A program made the translations under genes and the position numbers. From contig JAQBNZ010000061.1 in the NCBI GenBank assembly GCA_028288285.1, positions 1 to 40,865 of the forward strand: a stretch of DNA of 40,865 nucleotides, read 5' to 3'. Below, piece after piece: positions 15,400-25,269 of the stretch. Numbering within the stretch: position 1 is the stretch's first letter; every line of letters starts with the position of its first letter. This DNA comes from Mucilaginibacter sp. (lineage in GTDB: Bacteria; Bacteroidota; Bacteroidia; Sphingobacteriales; Sphingobacteriaceae). The notes beneath the pieces were generated by a model, which saw only the letters and a program-made list of their open reading frames with translations, was not told where the DNA came from and ran no database searches.

Positions 15400-16896
15400 A
15401 TGCAAAAATATTTCGTGGGGGTAGATCTGGGTACCGGCAGCACTAAAGCTGTGGCAGTTGATGCCGAAGGGAATACCCTTTCTACGGCCCAATATCACTA
15501 TGTAACCAGCAATCCTCAACCCGGCTACAGTGAGCAAAACCCATGCCTTATATGGCAGGCATTTGTTTCATGTATTAATGATATTACCTCAAAGTTAGGC
15601 GGTGAACCTGTTGCAATAAGCCTTAGTGCTGCTATGCACAGCATTATGCCGGTAGCCAAAGATGGTACAGCCCTTTCTGATGCCATTTTGTGGGCCGATT
15701 CAAGAAGCGGAGATATTGCACAAAGTATCCGAATTTCTACACAAGGTGAGGATATTTATCACCACACAGGTACAGCAATATATGCTATGTCGCCATTATG
15801 TAAGCTTATATGGCTGCGAGAAAATTGCCCTGAATTGTTTAATGAAGCTTATAAATTCATATCTATAAAAGAGTATATATGGTATAAGCTTTTTGGTGTA
15901 TTTGAGGTAGATTATTCCATTGCTTCGGCAACCGGGTTATTTGATATTTTAGCTCTTAGCTGGTACGATAAATCTTTAGCAATGGCTGGTTTAAACAACG
16001 AGAAACTATCCAAACCGGTGGATACGGAAACTTATCGTTCTTTGACAGATTTTAACAAATTACTGCCGGGTATCTCTGTAAAAACTCATTTTGTAATTGG
16101 TGCCAGTGACGGGTGCTGTGCCAATCTTGGAGGGAACGCCGTGAGGCCGGGGATTGCTGCGTTAACAATTGGTACAAGTGGTGCCGTAAGGGTAGGTAGT
16201 AACGCCCCAATTTACAATTACGGTGCCATGACCTTTAACTATTTGCTTAACAAAAAAACATTCATTTGTGGCGGGGCGGTAAACAATGGCGGCGCCGCGG
16301 TAGACTGGCTTCTGAAAAGTTTTTTAAAGCTAACTAACATTACCAACGAAACTTACAACGCTTTATTCAGCGATATTAAAACCGTAAGCCCCGGCAGCAA
16401 TGGCTTGATATTTTTACCTTACCTATATGCCGAGCGTGCTCCCGTGTGGGATTCAAAAAGCTCTGGTGCGTTTTTAAATATTAATCACAACCACCAGCAG
16501 CCGCATTTTTTACGGGCAGCTTTAGAGGGTATTTGCTTTGCGCTGAATGATGTTTTAAAAGCAGTGGAGAATTCTTCTCAGCAAATTGAGGAGATAGTGG
16601 TAAGCGGAGGCTTTATATCTTCGCCGGTATGGGTACAACTACTGGCAGATATAACAGGTAAAAAACTGGTACTACAGCAAACCGATGATGCATCAGCAAT
16701 TGGAGCTATATATTTAGCGATGCAGGCCTTGCAAATTGATATTGAGCCAATACATGTAAAGGAAGCAAAAGATAGGGTAGTGATAGCGCCTGATATGGCA
16801 AACCACCATGTTTATACTAAGATATTTGAAGTGTATAAAACGTTATATTTTAACCTGAAAGAATCCATGCACCTAATGCATGATCTTATAAATTAA
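15400..16896 (+). CDS. gntK: FGGY-family sugar kinase, gluconokinase-like
   Basis: A 498-aa cytosolic FGGY carbohydrate kinase. The N-terminal phosphate-1 motif is VGVDLGTGSTKAVAVD, followed by LSAAMHSIMPVAKDGTALSD and AILWADSRSG. The segment with AMHS and WADSR is characteristic of gluconate kinases of this family rather than glycerol or xylulose kinases. The second ATPase half shows LTIGTSGAVRV, GAVNNGGAAVDWLL, the FLPYLYAERAPVWD motif and VSGGFISSPVWVQLLADI. It probably phosphorylates gluconate to 6-phosphogluconate; no gluconate permease or dehydrogenase is nearby, so the substrate is not secured. It is single, convergent with the next gene, and shares the TTAA at 16893-16896 with it so that the two stop codons overlap. 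Confidence 0.8.
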   Translation: MQKYFVGVDLGTGSTKAVAVDAEGNTLSTAQYHYVTSNPQPGYSEQNPCLIWQAFVSCINDITSKLGGEPVAISLSAAMHSIMPVAKDGTALSDAILWADSRSGDIAQSIRISTQGEDIYHHTGTAIYAMSPLCKLIWLRENCPELFNEAYKFISIKEYIWYKLFGVFEVDYSIASATGLFDILALSWYDKSLAMAGLNNEKLSKPVDTETYRSLTDFNKLLPGISVKTHFVIGASDGCCANLGGNAVRPGIAALTIGTSGAVRVGSNAPIYNYGAMTFNYLLNKKTFICGGAVNNGGAAVDWLLKSFLKLTNITNETYNALFSDIKTVSPGSNGLIFLPYLYAERAPVWDSKSSGAFLNINHNHQQPHFLRAALEGICFALNDVLKAVENSSQQIEEIVVSGGFISSPVWVQLLADITGKKLVLQQTDDASAIGAIYLAMQALQIDIEPIHVKEAKDRVVIAPDMANHHVYTKIFEVYKTLYFNLKESMHLMHDLIN

Positions 16897-17297
16897 CGAA
16901 TCATAACGCCGGGTTTATTAATAACCGGCAGCTTTATAAAGTTATCATCAACAATACTTTCCGGTAAAAATATGAACTTCTTATCGAAGATCTCGCGGCC
17001 AATATAGTAGCTTAACCAGTACTCGTTATTCAGTCCGAATGTTTGCTCGTCAATAGGTTCTATCAATTTAAAGCTATTCGGCTCCACTAACGGGAATGCA
17101 TGGCGCAGGGTAGAAGTCTTTACCGGTTCGCCGTCTTTTTCGCCATAGCCTTTTGAGGTAATAAGCACATTTTCAAGCGGCACTTTTTTAAGGTTAATAA
17201 GATATACGTACCAAACCTTACTTTCAATGTTTTCACTCTCCAAAGCAACAGCAATGGCTATGTCTTTTACTATGTTAGCGGGAAGGTCTTTAATCAT
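16893..17297 (-). CDS. Conserved-looking cytosolic protein of unknown function
   Basis: A 134-aa protein without signal peptide or membrane helix. It opens with alternating residues (DIAIAVALE, WYVYLINLKK, ENVLITSKGYGEKDGE) that suggest a beta-sandwich, and includes an acidic LSYYIGREIFDKKFIF segment near the end. I do not recognise the family. Its stop codon overlaps that of the FGGY kinase on the other strand. It lies about 80 bp after the 178-aa gene and could be the end of the cell-surface operon or have its own promoter. Confidence 0.7.
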   Translation of the reverse strand: MIKDLPANIVKDIAIAVALESENIESKVWYVYLINLKKVPLENVLITSKGYGEKDGEPVKTSTLRHAFPLVEPNSFKLIEPIDEQTFGLNNEYWLSYYIGREIFDKKFIFLPESIVDDNFIKLPVINKPGVMIR

Positions 17298-17377
17298 CTA
17301 TTACAAATTTACTTAGGCAAGAATAACAAAAAGCGACCCACAATTGGTCATCCACTTATAAAAATATTTCGCGCGGC

Positions 17378-17914
17378 TTATTTAACCTGGCGTTGCAAGC
17401 AACTTATTTGTGTTTGTATAACGGCCGGATCATTTACATTAATACTTGCAGAGGTACTCTTTGTAAAAATAAATTCAAAATATTTAAGTGAGTCCTGCTT
17501 TAGTTGTTCTATTTCATTTTGGGTTGGGTAAGCTTCATAGTACCTGGTAACAAGATTTGCATTATCCGTTTTTTGAACCTTAATAAGTTTTATTTTGGTG
17601 TTAAGCTTTTGCTCATTATCAAATCCAAAATTTATACTTACAGGCTTTGGCGACAACAGGCCGCTTGTGTACTTAAATAATACTGTATAATTTACATCAC
17701 CTGATTTGCTTTTGGCAATAATTTGTATTGCTATTCCATTATAACGATTTCCAATCCTTACATATTGGTAGCTTTCAGCTGTTTTAAATATAATCATGCC
17801 GTTTTTTTCTGCTTTGCTAATGGTACACTGGGCGTGCACAAATTTTGCAGAAGTAAAAAATATCAATGTAGCGCCTGCAAAAATTTTGCAGGTAACTTTT
17901 AAAAACGTGGACAT
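17378..17914 (-). CDS. Secreted protein of unknown function beside PorP
   Basis: A 178-aa protein with a clear signal peptide (hydrophobic core IFAGATLIFFTSA, likely cleavage at VHA-Q). The mature part contains two Cys near its ends (CTISKAEKNG and ISCLQRQVK), which may form a disulfide, and is otherwise beta-rich. No family recognised. Its start overlaps the PorP-like stop by 16 bp, so it is translated with the surface-adhesin/PorP pair, and a periplasmic or outer-membrane accessory role is plausible. Confidence 0.68.
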   Translation of the reverse strand: MSTFLKVTCKIFAGATLIFFTSAKFVHAQCTISKAEKNGMIIFKTAESYQYVRIGNRYNGIAIQIIAKSKSGDVNYTVLFKYTSGLLSPKPVSINFGFDNEQKLNTKIKLIKVQKTDNANLVTRYYEAYPTQNEIEQLKQDSLKYFEFIFTKSTSASINVNDPAVIQTQISCLQRQVK

Positions 17915-18900
17915 AATAATGATTGGTTTAAGTTTTTATGCCTATAAATTAAAGATATTTCAATTGTTTTTGGTTGATAGTAGATGTTTTGCGAGGTAGA
18001 GCTACTATAATTTAAGCCAACGCTGATATTTTTAAAATCCATGCCAACATAAGGGATAAACGATTGGTTAAACCTGTGCCATAAACCCAGATAAAATTTA
18101 ACGGCCAAATTGTAATTATCGGCTTTTAAACCATAAGCGGCTCCAATTAATTTATCTTTATCCGTACCCTGAGCCATGTATACACCGCTAAATAATATGG
18201 ACGACTGGCTATTAATATTTATTTCGCCGCCGCCATGAAAGGTGCCGCGAAAAGGTATTTTATAACCAGATGCGTCAAATAGCGATTCCTTTGGCCTGGT
18301 AGTGTGATATAAAGAAACACCCGCATAAATATTAGATTTTTGCAGATGTACAGCATATAATATGCCTGCATTTAGTTCAATGTAATTAGTTGATGTATTG
18401 TCATAATTAACGTTTGCCGGTATACTGGTATCAAAAAAATCAATATTGAACTGAGATGCAAATGTAAGCTTGTTGTAATCAAAATGGCGGTTGGCATAGT
18501 TTACCTGGAAACCCATTCCTAAAGTTTGTGCGCCCTTGTCGGCAAGGCTTTTATGATAAGCGCCCGATAAGGAAAAGTAATTACTTTGTAATGCTCCGTT
18601 TAATGTTTTATCAAACAAGCCGCTTATACCAACCCCAAAAGTATCATCTACTGGCAGGTGCTCGGAAAGTATCTTAAAATCGGCGGATACACTTGTTGTG
18701 CTATAGCTGCTGCCCACATTCCACCATTGCTGCCTTTCATTTAAGGTAATACGATAATCGCCGTCAAAAAAACCTGTTAATGCCGGATTGAGTGTTAAAG
18801 GTGAAGCAAAGTATTGCGAAAAATGAGGATCCTGCGCTTTAAGTATATTGCCAAAGTATAAAAATGCAAACAAAGTTAATAAAAGCTTATACCTTAACAT
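17899..18900 (-). CDS. PorP/SprF family type IX secretion membrane protein
   Basis: A 333-aa outer-membrane beta-barrel protein with a signal peptide (LLLTLFAFLYFGNILKA-QDP). The mature N-terminus DPHFSQYFASPLTLNPALTG is the signature of the PorP/SprF family. The remainder is alternating amphipathic strands ending in an aromatic strand (IEISLIYRHKN) before a short tail. Members of this family usually sit beside one large adhesin with a CHU_C sorting domain and attach or help export it through the type IX system. That is the arrangement here: the adhesin gene ends 3 bp upstream. Confidence 0.88.
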   Translation of the reverse strand: MLRYKLLLTLFAFLYFGNILKAQDPHFSQYFASPLTLNPALTGFFDGDYRITLNERQQWWNVGSSYSTTSVSADFKILSEHLPVDDTFGVGISGLFDKTLNGALQSNYFSLSGAYHKSLADKGAQTLGMGFQVNYANRHFDYNKLTFASQFNIDFFDTSIPANVNYDNTSTNYIELNAGILYAVHLQKSNIYAGVSLYHTTRPKESLFDASGYKIPFRGTFHGGGEININSQSSILFSGVYMAQGTDKDKLIGAAYGLKADNYNLAVKFYLGLWHRFNQSFIPYVGMDFKNISVGLNYSSSTSQNIYYQPKTIEISLIYRHKNLNQSLLCPRF

Positions 18901-18903
18901 ATG

Positions 18904-21342
18904 CTACTTTAATAGAATGGTATTACCAGTTTTATGAATCAATTTATCTACATAATCATAACCTTCGGCATACCAGCTAAAGGTATCCAGAAAATGTATT
19001 TGTCCTTTATAAACCCCATCCCAGCCATTTGAAGGGGTAGGATCATTGGTTTGAAATACCAACGACCCCCAGCGATCATACACCCTGAAAGCCTTAAAGG
19101 TTTTTATACCCAGTAAAAATGGATATAGTCTGTTATTGCTTAATTGTATTGGTGTAAAGGCCTTGGGTACCAGAATTTGTGGTATGACGGCAACGGTAAC
19201 ATCTACAGGTGTTATGGTGTAACAACCATAAATATTTGTGCCCTTAATGTAGTAGATGCCTGTTTTATTAATGGCCCGGGCGTTGCTTACCTCATTTAAA
19301 ACATCCTTGTCAATAAAATAGGTAAACGTCAATTTGGGTGAGCTGCCAGCTGTAACTTCAGCTTTAGTAAGGTCTATCAAATTAGGCATATATACTTTTG
19401 CCGGGTTGGCGGTAATAACAACTGGCAGCTTATGAATATTTACGGTAACAGGCTTAATTACCTCACAACCATATATACTTGTTGCCTTTATGTAATAAAC
19501 ACTACTATCAGCTACTGCACGTGGCGTTGTTAAGGGGATAGTTGCACGTGAATCGGTCCAATAAGTAAGCTTGTCAATATTGGTGCTACCAGCAGTTACA
19601 GATAGTGCAGTAATATCTACCTTTTCGGGATAGCAGGCTGCTGCCGGAGGATTGATTACTAACTCAGGCAACGGGTTTATTGTAACAAAAACAGCATTTA
19701 TTTTTTCGCAACCATTGTTATTAATAGCCTTTATATAATAGGTGCCGCTTTGTTCCAGTCTATCAGGAGATAATAATGGTATTGTAGCAGCCTGGTCTGT
19801 CCAGTAGGTATAAGTAAGGTTAGCATCGCTACCTGTAGTTATATAAGCTTTTGTAATATTGATCTTTAAAGGATAGCAAACTGCTGTAGGGTTAGTTATT
19901 GTTAATACTGGTAATGGGTAATTAGTGATTTGTACGGGTTTTATAACAGAACAGCCACTGGTTGTTGTGCCCATAATGTAATAAGTACCGGCAAGGGTTA
20001 TATTTGTTGGGTTACTTAAAGGTTGCGTGGCTGAGGCGTTAGTCCAATAAGTAAAGGTTAAACCTGCACTACTACCCGCGGTAACACCTGCTGCGGTAAT
20101 ATCAACAGGTGATGAAAAACAAACTGTTGGCGGATCTGTAATAGTTATTGTTGGGAGGGGGTTAACTTCTACTTTTACAGGTTTGATATCAGTACAGCCC
20201 GATGGCGCTGTTGCTTGTATGTAATAAGTACCTGATGTAGTTAAAGCATTTGGCAATGGCAGGGCAGTTGTTGCGGCAGCATCTTTCCAATAAGTATATA
20301 CTAAATTGGCATCACTTGTTTTAGTTATTTGGGTGCTTGTAAGATCAATAGATGCGCAAACAGGTGCGGGATCTTTAACATTAAATGTAAAGCCGGGTAA
20401 CGCTTTTAATGTTGCATCAATAGTGTAATTACAACCAAAACCTATAAATGGTATTAAATCTAATTTTATTGATGTACCATCTGCACCTGCTGATGGAATA
20501 CTGAGTATTTGGCCGGTACCTAATAACTTAGATCTATCTGCCGAATACCATTCATAATGGTTATAACCTGCCGGGCCTGTAAGTGTTGCATTGGGTTTTG
20601 CAGGGCAAAAGGCTGTTCCTTGAATTAACTCAGAACAGTTGTTGTTAACATCTATATAGGCATATCCAAAATGCCCTCCTGCGGTACAATCAGCTGCTGT
20701 AAACTCAAGTCGTAATTTATGGCCTCCATAACCGTTTAAATTAATGCTTACAGGTGTCCATTCTTTATAAATAACTTGCCCCAAAGAATGTTTAAAGCCT
20801 GGAAGTGCAGCAGTGGCTGCATACTCGAACGATCCACATGTTATGTACGCATTTGCGGTAATGTCAAATACTTTAGCGGTAAAACGGGGTTGTTCGGCCG
20901 AGGAATGATTTGGATCTTGTAATACAATAGCGTATTGATAAGTTAAAACGAAATTTTGTTGAGTTGCTGGTACATCAAAATCATAACTTACTCTATCGGC
21001 ACGAGCACCTGTACCGTCGTTGCCCAATTTTACGGAGTAGTTACTGCCATCTGGGGCAGAGGTTGGGAAATTGCCATAAGGATCTACACCTGTACCTTTT
21101 TGTATAATATCAATCACCCCAGCTGTAGGCACAGTTGCCACCACATTAATAACGTTAGTACCACCAAACGCATAAGTGGTACCTGTATATGCCTGCCAAT
21201 TGTTAAAGTTACCAAATTCAAAATCAATATTTGCAGGGCATGAGCCTATTTGGGCAAACGTTGCACCATTGACTAAAAAGGTGCATAAAAAGACTAATAA
21301 AAAAGGTCTCAGACCTTTTTTAAAAACAAGATAAGGTTTCAT
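18904..21342 (-). CDS. Large surface protein with five Ig-like repeats and a CHU_C type IX sorting domain
   Basis: An 812-aa secreted protein. Signal peptide to about residue 30 (LVFLCTFLVNGATFA-Q). An N-terminal jelly-roll-like domain follows (about 31-235: FEFGNFNNWQAYTG, RLEFTAADC). Then about five tandem units of roughly 80 residues (about 320-725), each with a 'VC....(I/V)DIT' opening, 'LTYTYWTD..AT.PL' and 'GTYYIKA...GC..IKPV' ending. The paired cysteines probably form a disulfide in each unit; the last unit lacks the first Cys. The C-terminal about 85 residues (VPKAFTPIQLSNN, FRVYDRWGSLVFQT, WDGVYKG) are the gliding-motility-associated CHU_C domain that targets type IX secretion. It is likely a surface adhesin or glycan-binding protein paired with the PorP-like gene. 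Confidence 0.87.
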   Translation of the reverse strand: MKPYLVFKKGLRPFLLVFLCTFLVNGATFAQIGSCPANIDFEFGNFNNWQAYTGTTYAFGGTNVINVVATVPTAGVIDIIQKGTGVDPYGNFPTSAPDGSNYSVKLGNDGTGARADRVSYDFDVPATQQNFVLTYQYAIVLQDPNHSSAEQPRFTAKVFDITANAYITCGSFEYAATAALPGFKHSLGQVIYKEWTPVSINLNGYGGHKLRLEFTAADCTAGGHFGYAYIDVNNNCSELIQGTAFCPAKPNATLTGPAGYNHYEWYSADRSKLLGTGQILSIPSAGADGTSIKLDLIPFIGFGCNYTIDATLKALPGFTFNVKDPAPVCASIDLTSTQITKTSDANLVYTYWKDAAATTALPLPNALTTSGTYYIQATAPSGCTDIKPVKVEVNPLPTITITDPPTVCFSSPVDITAAGVTAGSSAGLTFTYWTNASATQPLSNPTNITLAGTYYIMGTTTSGCSVIKPVQITNYPLPVLTITNPTAVCYPLKINITKAYITTGSDANLTYTYWTDQAATIPLLSPDRLEQSGTYYIKAINNNGCEKINAVFVTINPLPELVINPPAAACYPEKVDITALSVTAGSTNIDKLTYWTDSRATIPLTTPRAVADSSVYYIKATSIYGCEVIKPVTVNIHKLPVVITANPAKVYMPNLIDLTKAEVTAGSSPKLTFTYFIDKDVLNEVSNARAINKTGIYYIKGTNIYGCYTITPVDVTVAVIPQILVPKAFTPIQLSNNRLYPFLLGIKTFKAFRVYDRWGSLVFQTNDPTPSNGWDGVYKGQIHFLDTFSWYAEGYDYVDKLIHKTGNTILLK

Positions 21343-21447
21343 TAATCACGGAGATTAAGCCCTTAATATAGAAATGTTTTGCTAACTATTTGATTAATAT
21401 GGGATTTTTAGGAAAAAAATATCAATCATTTGCTTTAAAGTAATAAA

Positions 21448-23847
21448 CTATTTCTTTTTTGCAATAGCCTTTTTCTTTGCAGGCGATTTTTTTGCCGCCG
21501 GTTTGGCAGTAGATGCAGCTTTGCCAAAGCGCCCTTTTTTGGCATCTTTTGGCATAGCATCAGCTAAGGCTTTGCATTCTTCAAAAGTTAAGGTTAAAGG
21601 GTCTTTATCCTTAGGTATTTTAACGTTTAGTTTTCCAAATTCAATATAAGGGCCCCAGCGTCCGTTTAAAACTTTAACGGTTTCATCTTCGTCAAAGGCT
21701 TTTATCAGCTTTTCCGCATCTTTCTTACGCTTGGCGTTAATTAACTCAATGGCTTCCTCTTCGGTAACATCCAACGGATCGATCTCTTTTGGCAGGGAAA
21801 CAAAAGCACCGTTATGGCTTATATATGGCCCAAAACGGCCAATAGCAACTTTCATTACCTTGCCTTCAAATTCACCAACAACTTTGGGTAGCTTGAATAG
21901 TTCAAGTGCCTCTTCTAAAGTAATGGTTTCTATACTCTGGCCGGTGCGAAGGCTTGCATATAGCGGTTTTTCTTCTCCATTTTCTTCGGTGGCATTTTCA
22001 CCAACCTGTACAAACGGGCCGTAACGACCAATACGTACCGACATTTTTTTACCACTCTCAGGGTGTACACCTAATTCGCGCTCGCCGGTTGCTTTATCTG
22101 CAGTTTCAATAGTGCTTTGTACATCCTTATGGAAAGGATCATAAAAAGAACGGATCATTTTTGTCCAGTCCTGCAGGCCCTGGGCAATCTCATCAAACTG
22201 CTTTTCAACGCTGGCGGTAAAGTTAAAATCAACAATTCCCTGAAAATGCAGAACCAAAAAGTCATTCACCACAGCACCAATATCAGTAGGGAACAGCTTG
22301 CCGCGTTCAGCACCCGTGTTCTCAGTTTTTTCTTCTTTGGTAATGTTTTCGCCTTTTAGCGTTAGTACACGGAAGTTCCTTTGACGGCCTTCGCGTTCTT
22401 CTTTAACCACATAACCGCGGTTTTGTATGGTTGATATAGTAGGGGCATAGGTTGATGGTCGACCTATACCTAATTCTTCTAATTTTTTAACTAAGCTTGC
22501 CTCGGTGTAACGTGCAGGCGGGCGCGAAAATCTTTCTGTAGCGGTTAATTCCTGCAGTTGTAAAACCTGCCCTTTGGTTAAAGGTGGCAGTATGGCGTTC
22601 TCGCCATCAGCTGTTTGGTTGTCTTCGTCCTCATCACTGCTTTCCAGGTAAACTTTCAGGAAACCATCAAACTTCATTACCTCGCCATTGGCAACCAATT
22701 CTTCTTTACGTGTGGATATACTAATTTTTGCAACCGTTTTTTCAAACTGTGCTTCGCTCATTTGTGAGGCTATGGCGCGTTTCCAAATCAGTTCATATAA
22801 GCGTTTCTCTGATCCGTCGCCATCAATAGTATGCTTATCGAAATAGGTTGGGCGGATGGCTTCGTGCGCTTCTTGTGCGCCGGCGCTTTTTGTTTTATAT
22901 TTTCTATGCTGATGATATTTATCGCCGTAGGCAGATACAATTTCGGTAGCGGCAGCATTTAAAGCAGTGTCAGATAAGTTTACCGAATCTGTACGCATGT
23001 AGGTAATATTACCCGATTCATACAGCTTTTGTGCTACCTGCATAGTGCGCGCTACCGAGTAACCCAATTTACGACTGGCTTCCTGTTGTAAGGTAGATGT
23101 GGTAAATGGTGCGGCAGGCGAACGTTTGGCAGGCCTGGTCTCTAATGATTTAATATCAAAGATGGCCTTAACACAATCCTGTAAAAAATTTTCGGCATCC
23201 TCCTGTTTGCTGAAACGTTCAGGCAATTCGGCTTTAAAAGCGTTTCTGCCTGTGCCAAATATGGCTACTATTTTAAAAGCAGCTTCTGATTTAAATTTAT
23301 TTATCTCGCGTTCCCTATCAACAATTAAACGTACCGCAACAGATTGTACACGGCCAGCAGATAGTGATGGTTTAACTTTTTTCCATAAAACCGGTGATAA
23401 TTCAAAACCAACCAACCTGTCTAACACGCGGCGGGCCTGTTGTGCATTTACCAGGTTATAGTCTATTTTGCGTGGGTTTTCAATGGCACGCATTATTGCG
23501 GGCTTGGTTATCTCATGGAAAACAATGCGGCGGGTATCTGGCTCTTTCAAACCCAGGGTTTCAAATAAGTGCCATGATATGGCTTCTCCTTCGCGGTCCT
23601 CATCGGATGCGAGCCATACAATGTCTGCTTCTTTAGCTAATTTTTTTAACTCACTAACCACCTGCTTCTTATCGGCAGGCACTTCATATCGTTGCGTGAA
23701 GTTATTGTTGATATCAATAGCATCTTCAGATTTAACAAGGTCGCGAATATGGCCGTAACTTGATTTTACAGTAAAATCCTTTCCCAGGTAACCTTCAATT
23801 GTTTTGGCTTTCGCCGGTGATTCAACTATCAGTAAGTTTTTAGCCAT
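21448..23847 (-). CDS. topA: DNA topoisomerase I
   Basis: A 799-aa type IA topoisomerase that relaxes negative supercoils. The TOPRIM domain opens with NLLIVESPAKAKTIEGYLG and has ASDEDREGEAISWHL. The active-site Tyr lies in ITYMRTDSVNLS, and LGIGRPSTYAPTI follows. Instead of Cys4 zinc ribbons, the C-terminus has three glycine-rich topoisomerase C-repeats (RYGPFVQVGE, RFGPYISHNG, RWGPYIEFGK) and then a Lys/Ala/Pro-rich tail that may bind DNA nonspecifically. Length and order fit the Bacteroidota form. It is separate from neighbours; 254 bp lie between its start and the mnmA stop. Confidence 0.96.
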   Translation of the reverse strand: MAKNLLIVESPAKAKTIEGYLGKDFTVKSSYGHIRDLVKSEDAIDINNNFTQRYEVPADKKQVVSELKKLAKEADIVWLASDEDREGEAISWHLFETLGLKEPDTRRIVFHEITKPAIMRAIENPRKIDYNLVNAQQARRVLDRLVGFELSPVLWKKVKPSLSAGRVQSVAVRLIVDREREINKFKSEAAFKIVAIFGTGRNAFKAELPERFSKQEDAENFLQDCVKAIFDIKSLETRPAKRSPAAPFTTSTLQQEASRKLGYSVARTMQVAQKLYESGNITYMRTDSVNLSDTALNAAATEIVSAYGDKYHQHRKYKTKSAGAQEAHEAIRPTYFDKHTIDGDGSEKRLYELIWKRAIASQMSEAQFEKTVAKISISTRKEELVANGEVMKFDGFLKVYLESSDEDEDNQTADGENAILPPLTKGQVLQLQELTATERFSRPPARYTEASLVKKLEELGIGRPSTYAPTISTIQNRGYVVKEEREGRQRNFRVLTLKGENITKEEKTENTGAERGKLFPTDIGAVVNDFLVLHFQGIVDFNFTASVEKQFDEIAQGLQDWTKMIRSFYDPFHKDVQSTIETADKATGERELGVHPESGKKMSVRIGRYGPFVQVGENATEENGEEKPLYASLRTGQSIETITLEEALELFKLPKVVGEFEGKVMKVAIGRFGPYISHNGAFVSLPKEIDPLDVTEEEAIELINAKRKKDAEKLIKAFDEDETVKVLNGRWGPYIEFGKLNVKIPKDKDPLTLTFEECKALADAMPKDAKKGRFGKAASTAKPAAKKSPAKKKAIAKKK

Positions 23848-24102
23848 TTAACCTTGTTGTTTTTGCAAAGAAAACATAAAATGCGATAGAAACGCAAATT
23901 ATGTTTTTTTGAGCCTGATAATGTATAAAAGTTTGGGTGCATGAAATGTTTTTGCAAAGCGGCTTATTGTTGCAAATTTGCAATGGTTTGGTTGTTTCAA
24001 GAAGGTTTTTTAGCTAATTAATTTACTTGTCATCCTATGTAAAGCAGGTCTATCAGTGAATAGATGCTTCATACGTTACCCATGACAAGGGATTTTTTAA
24101 TG
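23848..24102. other. Intergenic region topA-mnmA with a degenerate GTCAT repeat
   Basis: The part next to topA should hold its promoter; a TTTG and a TATGTTTT box about 16 bases apart are visible on the minus strand near 23880-23905, one base off the TAnnTTTG consensus. The part next to mnmA holds an imperfect palindromic repeat (24029-24087). No small gene or RNA recognised. Confidence 0.4.
24029..24087. repeat. Interspersed palindromic repeat (GTCAT...CATGAC), copy 1
   Basis: An imperfect inverted repeat bounded by GTCATCC and CCCATGAC. On the minus strand it reads GTCATGGG, then GTATGAAGCATCTATTC. The 13 bases GAAGCATCTATTC also occur in the repeat at 32049-32124, so these are two members of one interspersed family. 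Confidence 0.6.
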
Positions 24103-25191
24103 CTAAATAAGGAATCCGCCGCCTAAAAGGTCGTTGCCTTCATAAAACACCGCAGACTGGCCCGGCGCAATGCCCGATACCATGTGATCAAAAGATACTT
24201 TCATGTGGTCGCCTATTTGCTGTATTTTGCTTTCGGTACCTGCATCTTTGTAACGTATTTTGGTTACTGCTTCTAATGGCTCGGTAATGGTTTCATACTT
24301 AACCAAATTAAGGTTACGTACCCAGGCTTCCTTCTTTTCAAGTTCTTCAATAGTACCTAATACCACGGTGTTGGTCTCCGGCTGAATTTGGGTAACAAAC
24401 ATTGGTTTGCCCAATGCAATGCCCAAACCCTTACGCTGGCCAATGGTGTAAAAAGGATATCCCTGGTGTTTGCCCACTAAAGTGCCGTCAGTTAATACAA
24501 AGTTGCCCGGGCCAACACGTTCGTCAAGGTCCTCAACTTTATGCCTCAGGAATGATCTGTAGTCGTTATCAGGCACAAAACATATCTCATAGCTTTCGCT
24601 TTTACCTGCCAGCTCCAATTGTCCCATATCAACAGCCATCTGCCTGATCTCAGGTTTAGAAAAACTGCCTAAAGGAAACTTAGTACGTGCAAGGTTCTTT
24701 TGAGATACACCCCACAATACGTATGATTGATCTTTATTTTCGTCTTTACCTTTTGATATTACATACCTGCCATTATCCTGTAAACGGATATTGGCATAAT
24801 GCCCTGTAGCTATAAATTCGCAGTCCAGTTTATCGGCACGTTTTAATAATGCTTCCCATTTAATGTGGGTGTTGCATAAAACGCATGGATTAGGGGTACG
24901 CCCGGCAAGATATTCATCAACAAAGTTGTCAATAACAAAGTCGCCAAATTCATTACGAATATCCAATATATAATGCGGGAAGCCATAACCAACGGCTAAT
25001 GCACGCGCATCATTAATACTATCCAGACTGCAACAGCCTGTTTCTTTTGAGCTACCGCCAGATGCGGCATAGTCCCACGTTTTCATAGTAAGCCCTATAA
25101 CTTCGTAGCCCTGCTCGTGCAGCATCACTGCCGCTACCGAACTATCAACTCCGCCGCTCATCGCTACCAATATTCTTCCGTGCTTACTCAT
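24103..25191 (-). CDS. mnmA: tRNA-uridine 2-sulfurtransferase MnmA
   Basis: A 362-aa cytosolic enzyme that thiolates the wobble uridine U34 of tRNA-Lys, -Glu and -Gln using sulfur relayed from a cysteine desulfurase. The ATP-pyrophosphatase loop is MSGGVDSSVAAVML at residues 9-22. The catalytic Cys is in NPCVLCNTHIKWE near residue 102, and the second one, which forms the persulfide, is in SYEICFVPDNDYRSF. The C-terminal half contains the tRNA-binding FYTIGQRKGLGI and the barrel domain ending GQSAVFYEGNDLLGGGFL. A -7-like TATCTTTG box lies only 8 bases before the ATG, so the transcript may be leaderless or nearly so. Confidence 0.95.
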   Translation of the reverse strand: MSKHGRILVAMSGGVDSSVAAVMLHEQGYEVIGLTMKTWDYAASGGSSKETGCCSLDSINDARALAVGYGFPHYILDIRNEFGDFVIDNFVDEYLAGRTPNPCVLCNTHIKWEALLKRADKLDCEFIATGHYANIRLQDNGRYVISKGKDENKDQSYVLWGVSQKNLARTKFPLGSFSKPEIRQMAVDMGQLELAGKSESYEICFVPDNDYRSFLRHKVEDLDERVGPGNFVLTDGTLVGKHQGYPFYTIGQRKGLGIALGKPMFVTQIQPETNTVVLGTIEELEKKEAWVRNLNLVKYETITEPLEAVTKIRYKDAGTESKIQQIGDHMKVSFDHMVSGIAPGQSAVFYEGNDLLGGGFLI

Positions 25192-25199
25192 ATTGAGCG

Positions 25200-25207
25200 C
25201 AAAGATA
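25200..25207 (-). promoter_or_regulatory. Candidate -7 promoter box of mnmA
   Basis: On the minus strand this reads TATCTTTG, an exact match to the Bacteroidota -7 consensus TAnnTTTG. It ends 8 bases before the mnmA ATG, giving a very short 5' leader if used. No good -33 TTG box was seen at the expected distance. Confidence 0.45.
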
Positions 25208-25269
25208 CGGCTTTCCTGTTTATATAGATTAAGGCTTGGGTCAGAGGATAGTAAAATGAAATTGTTTGA

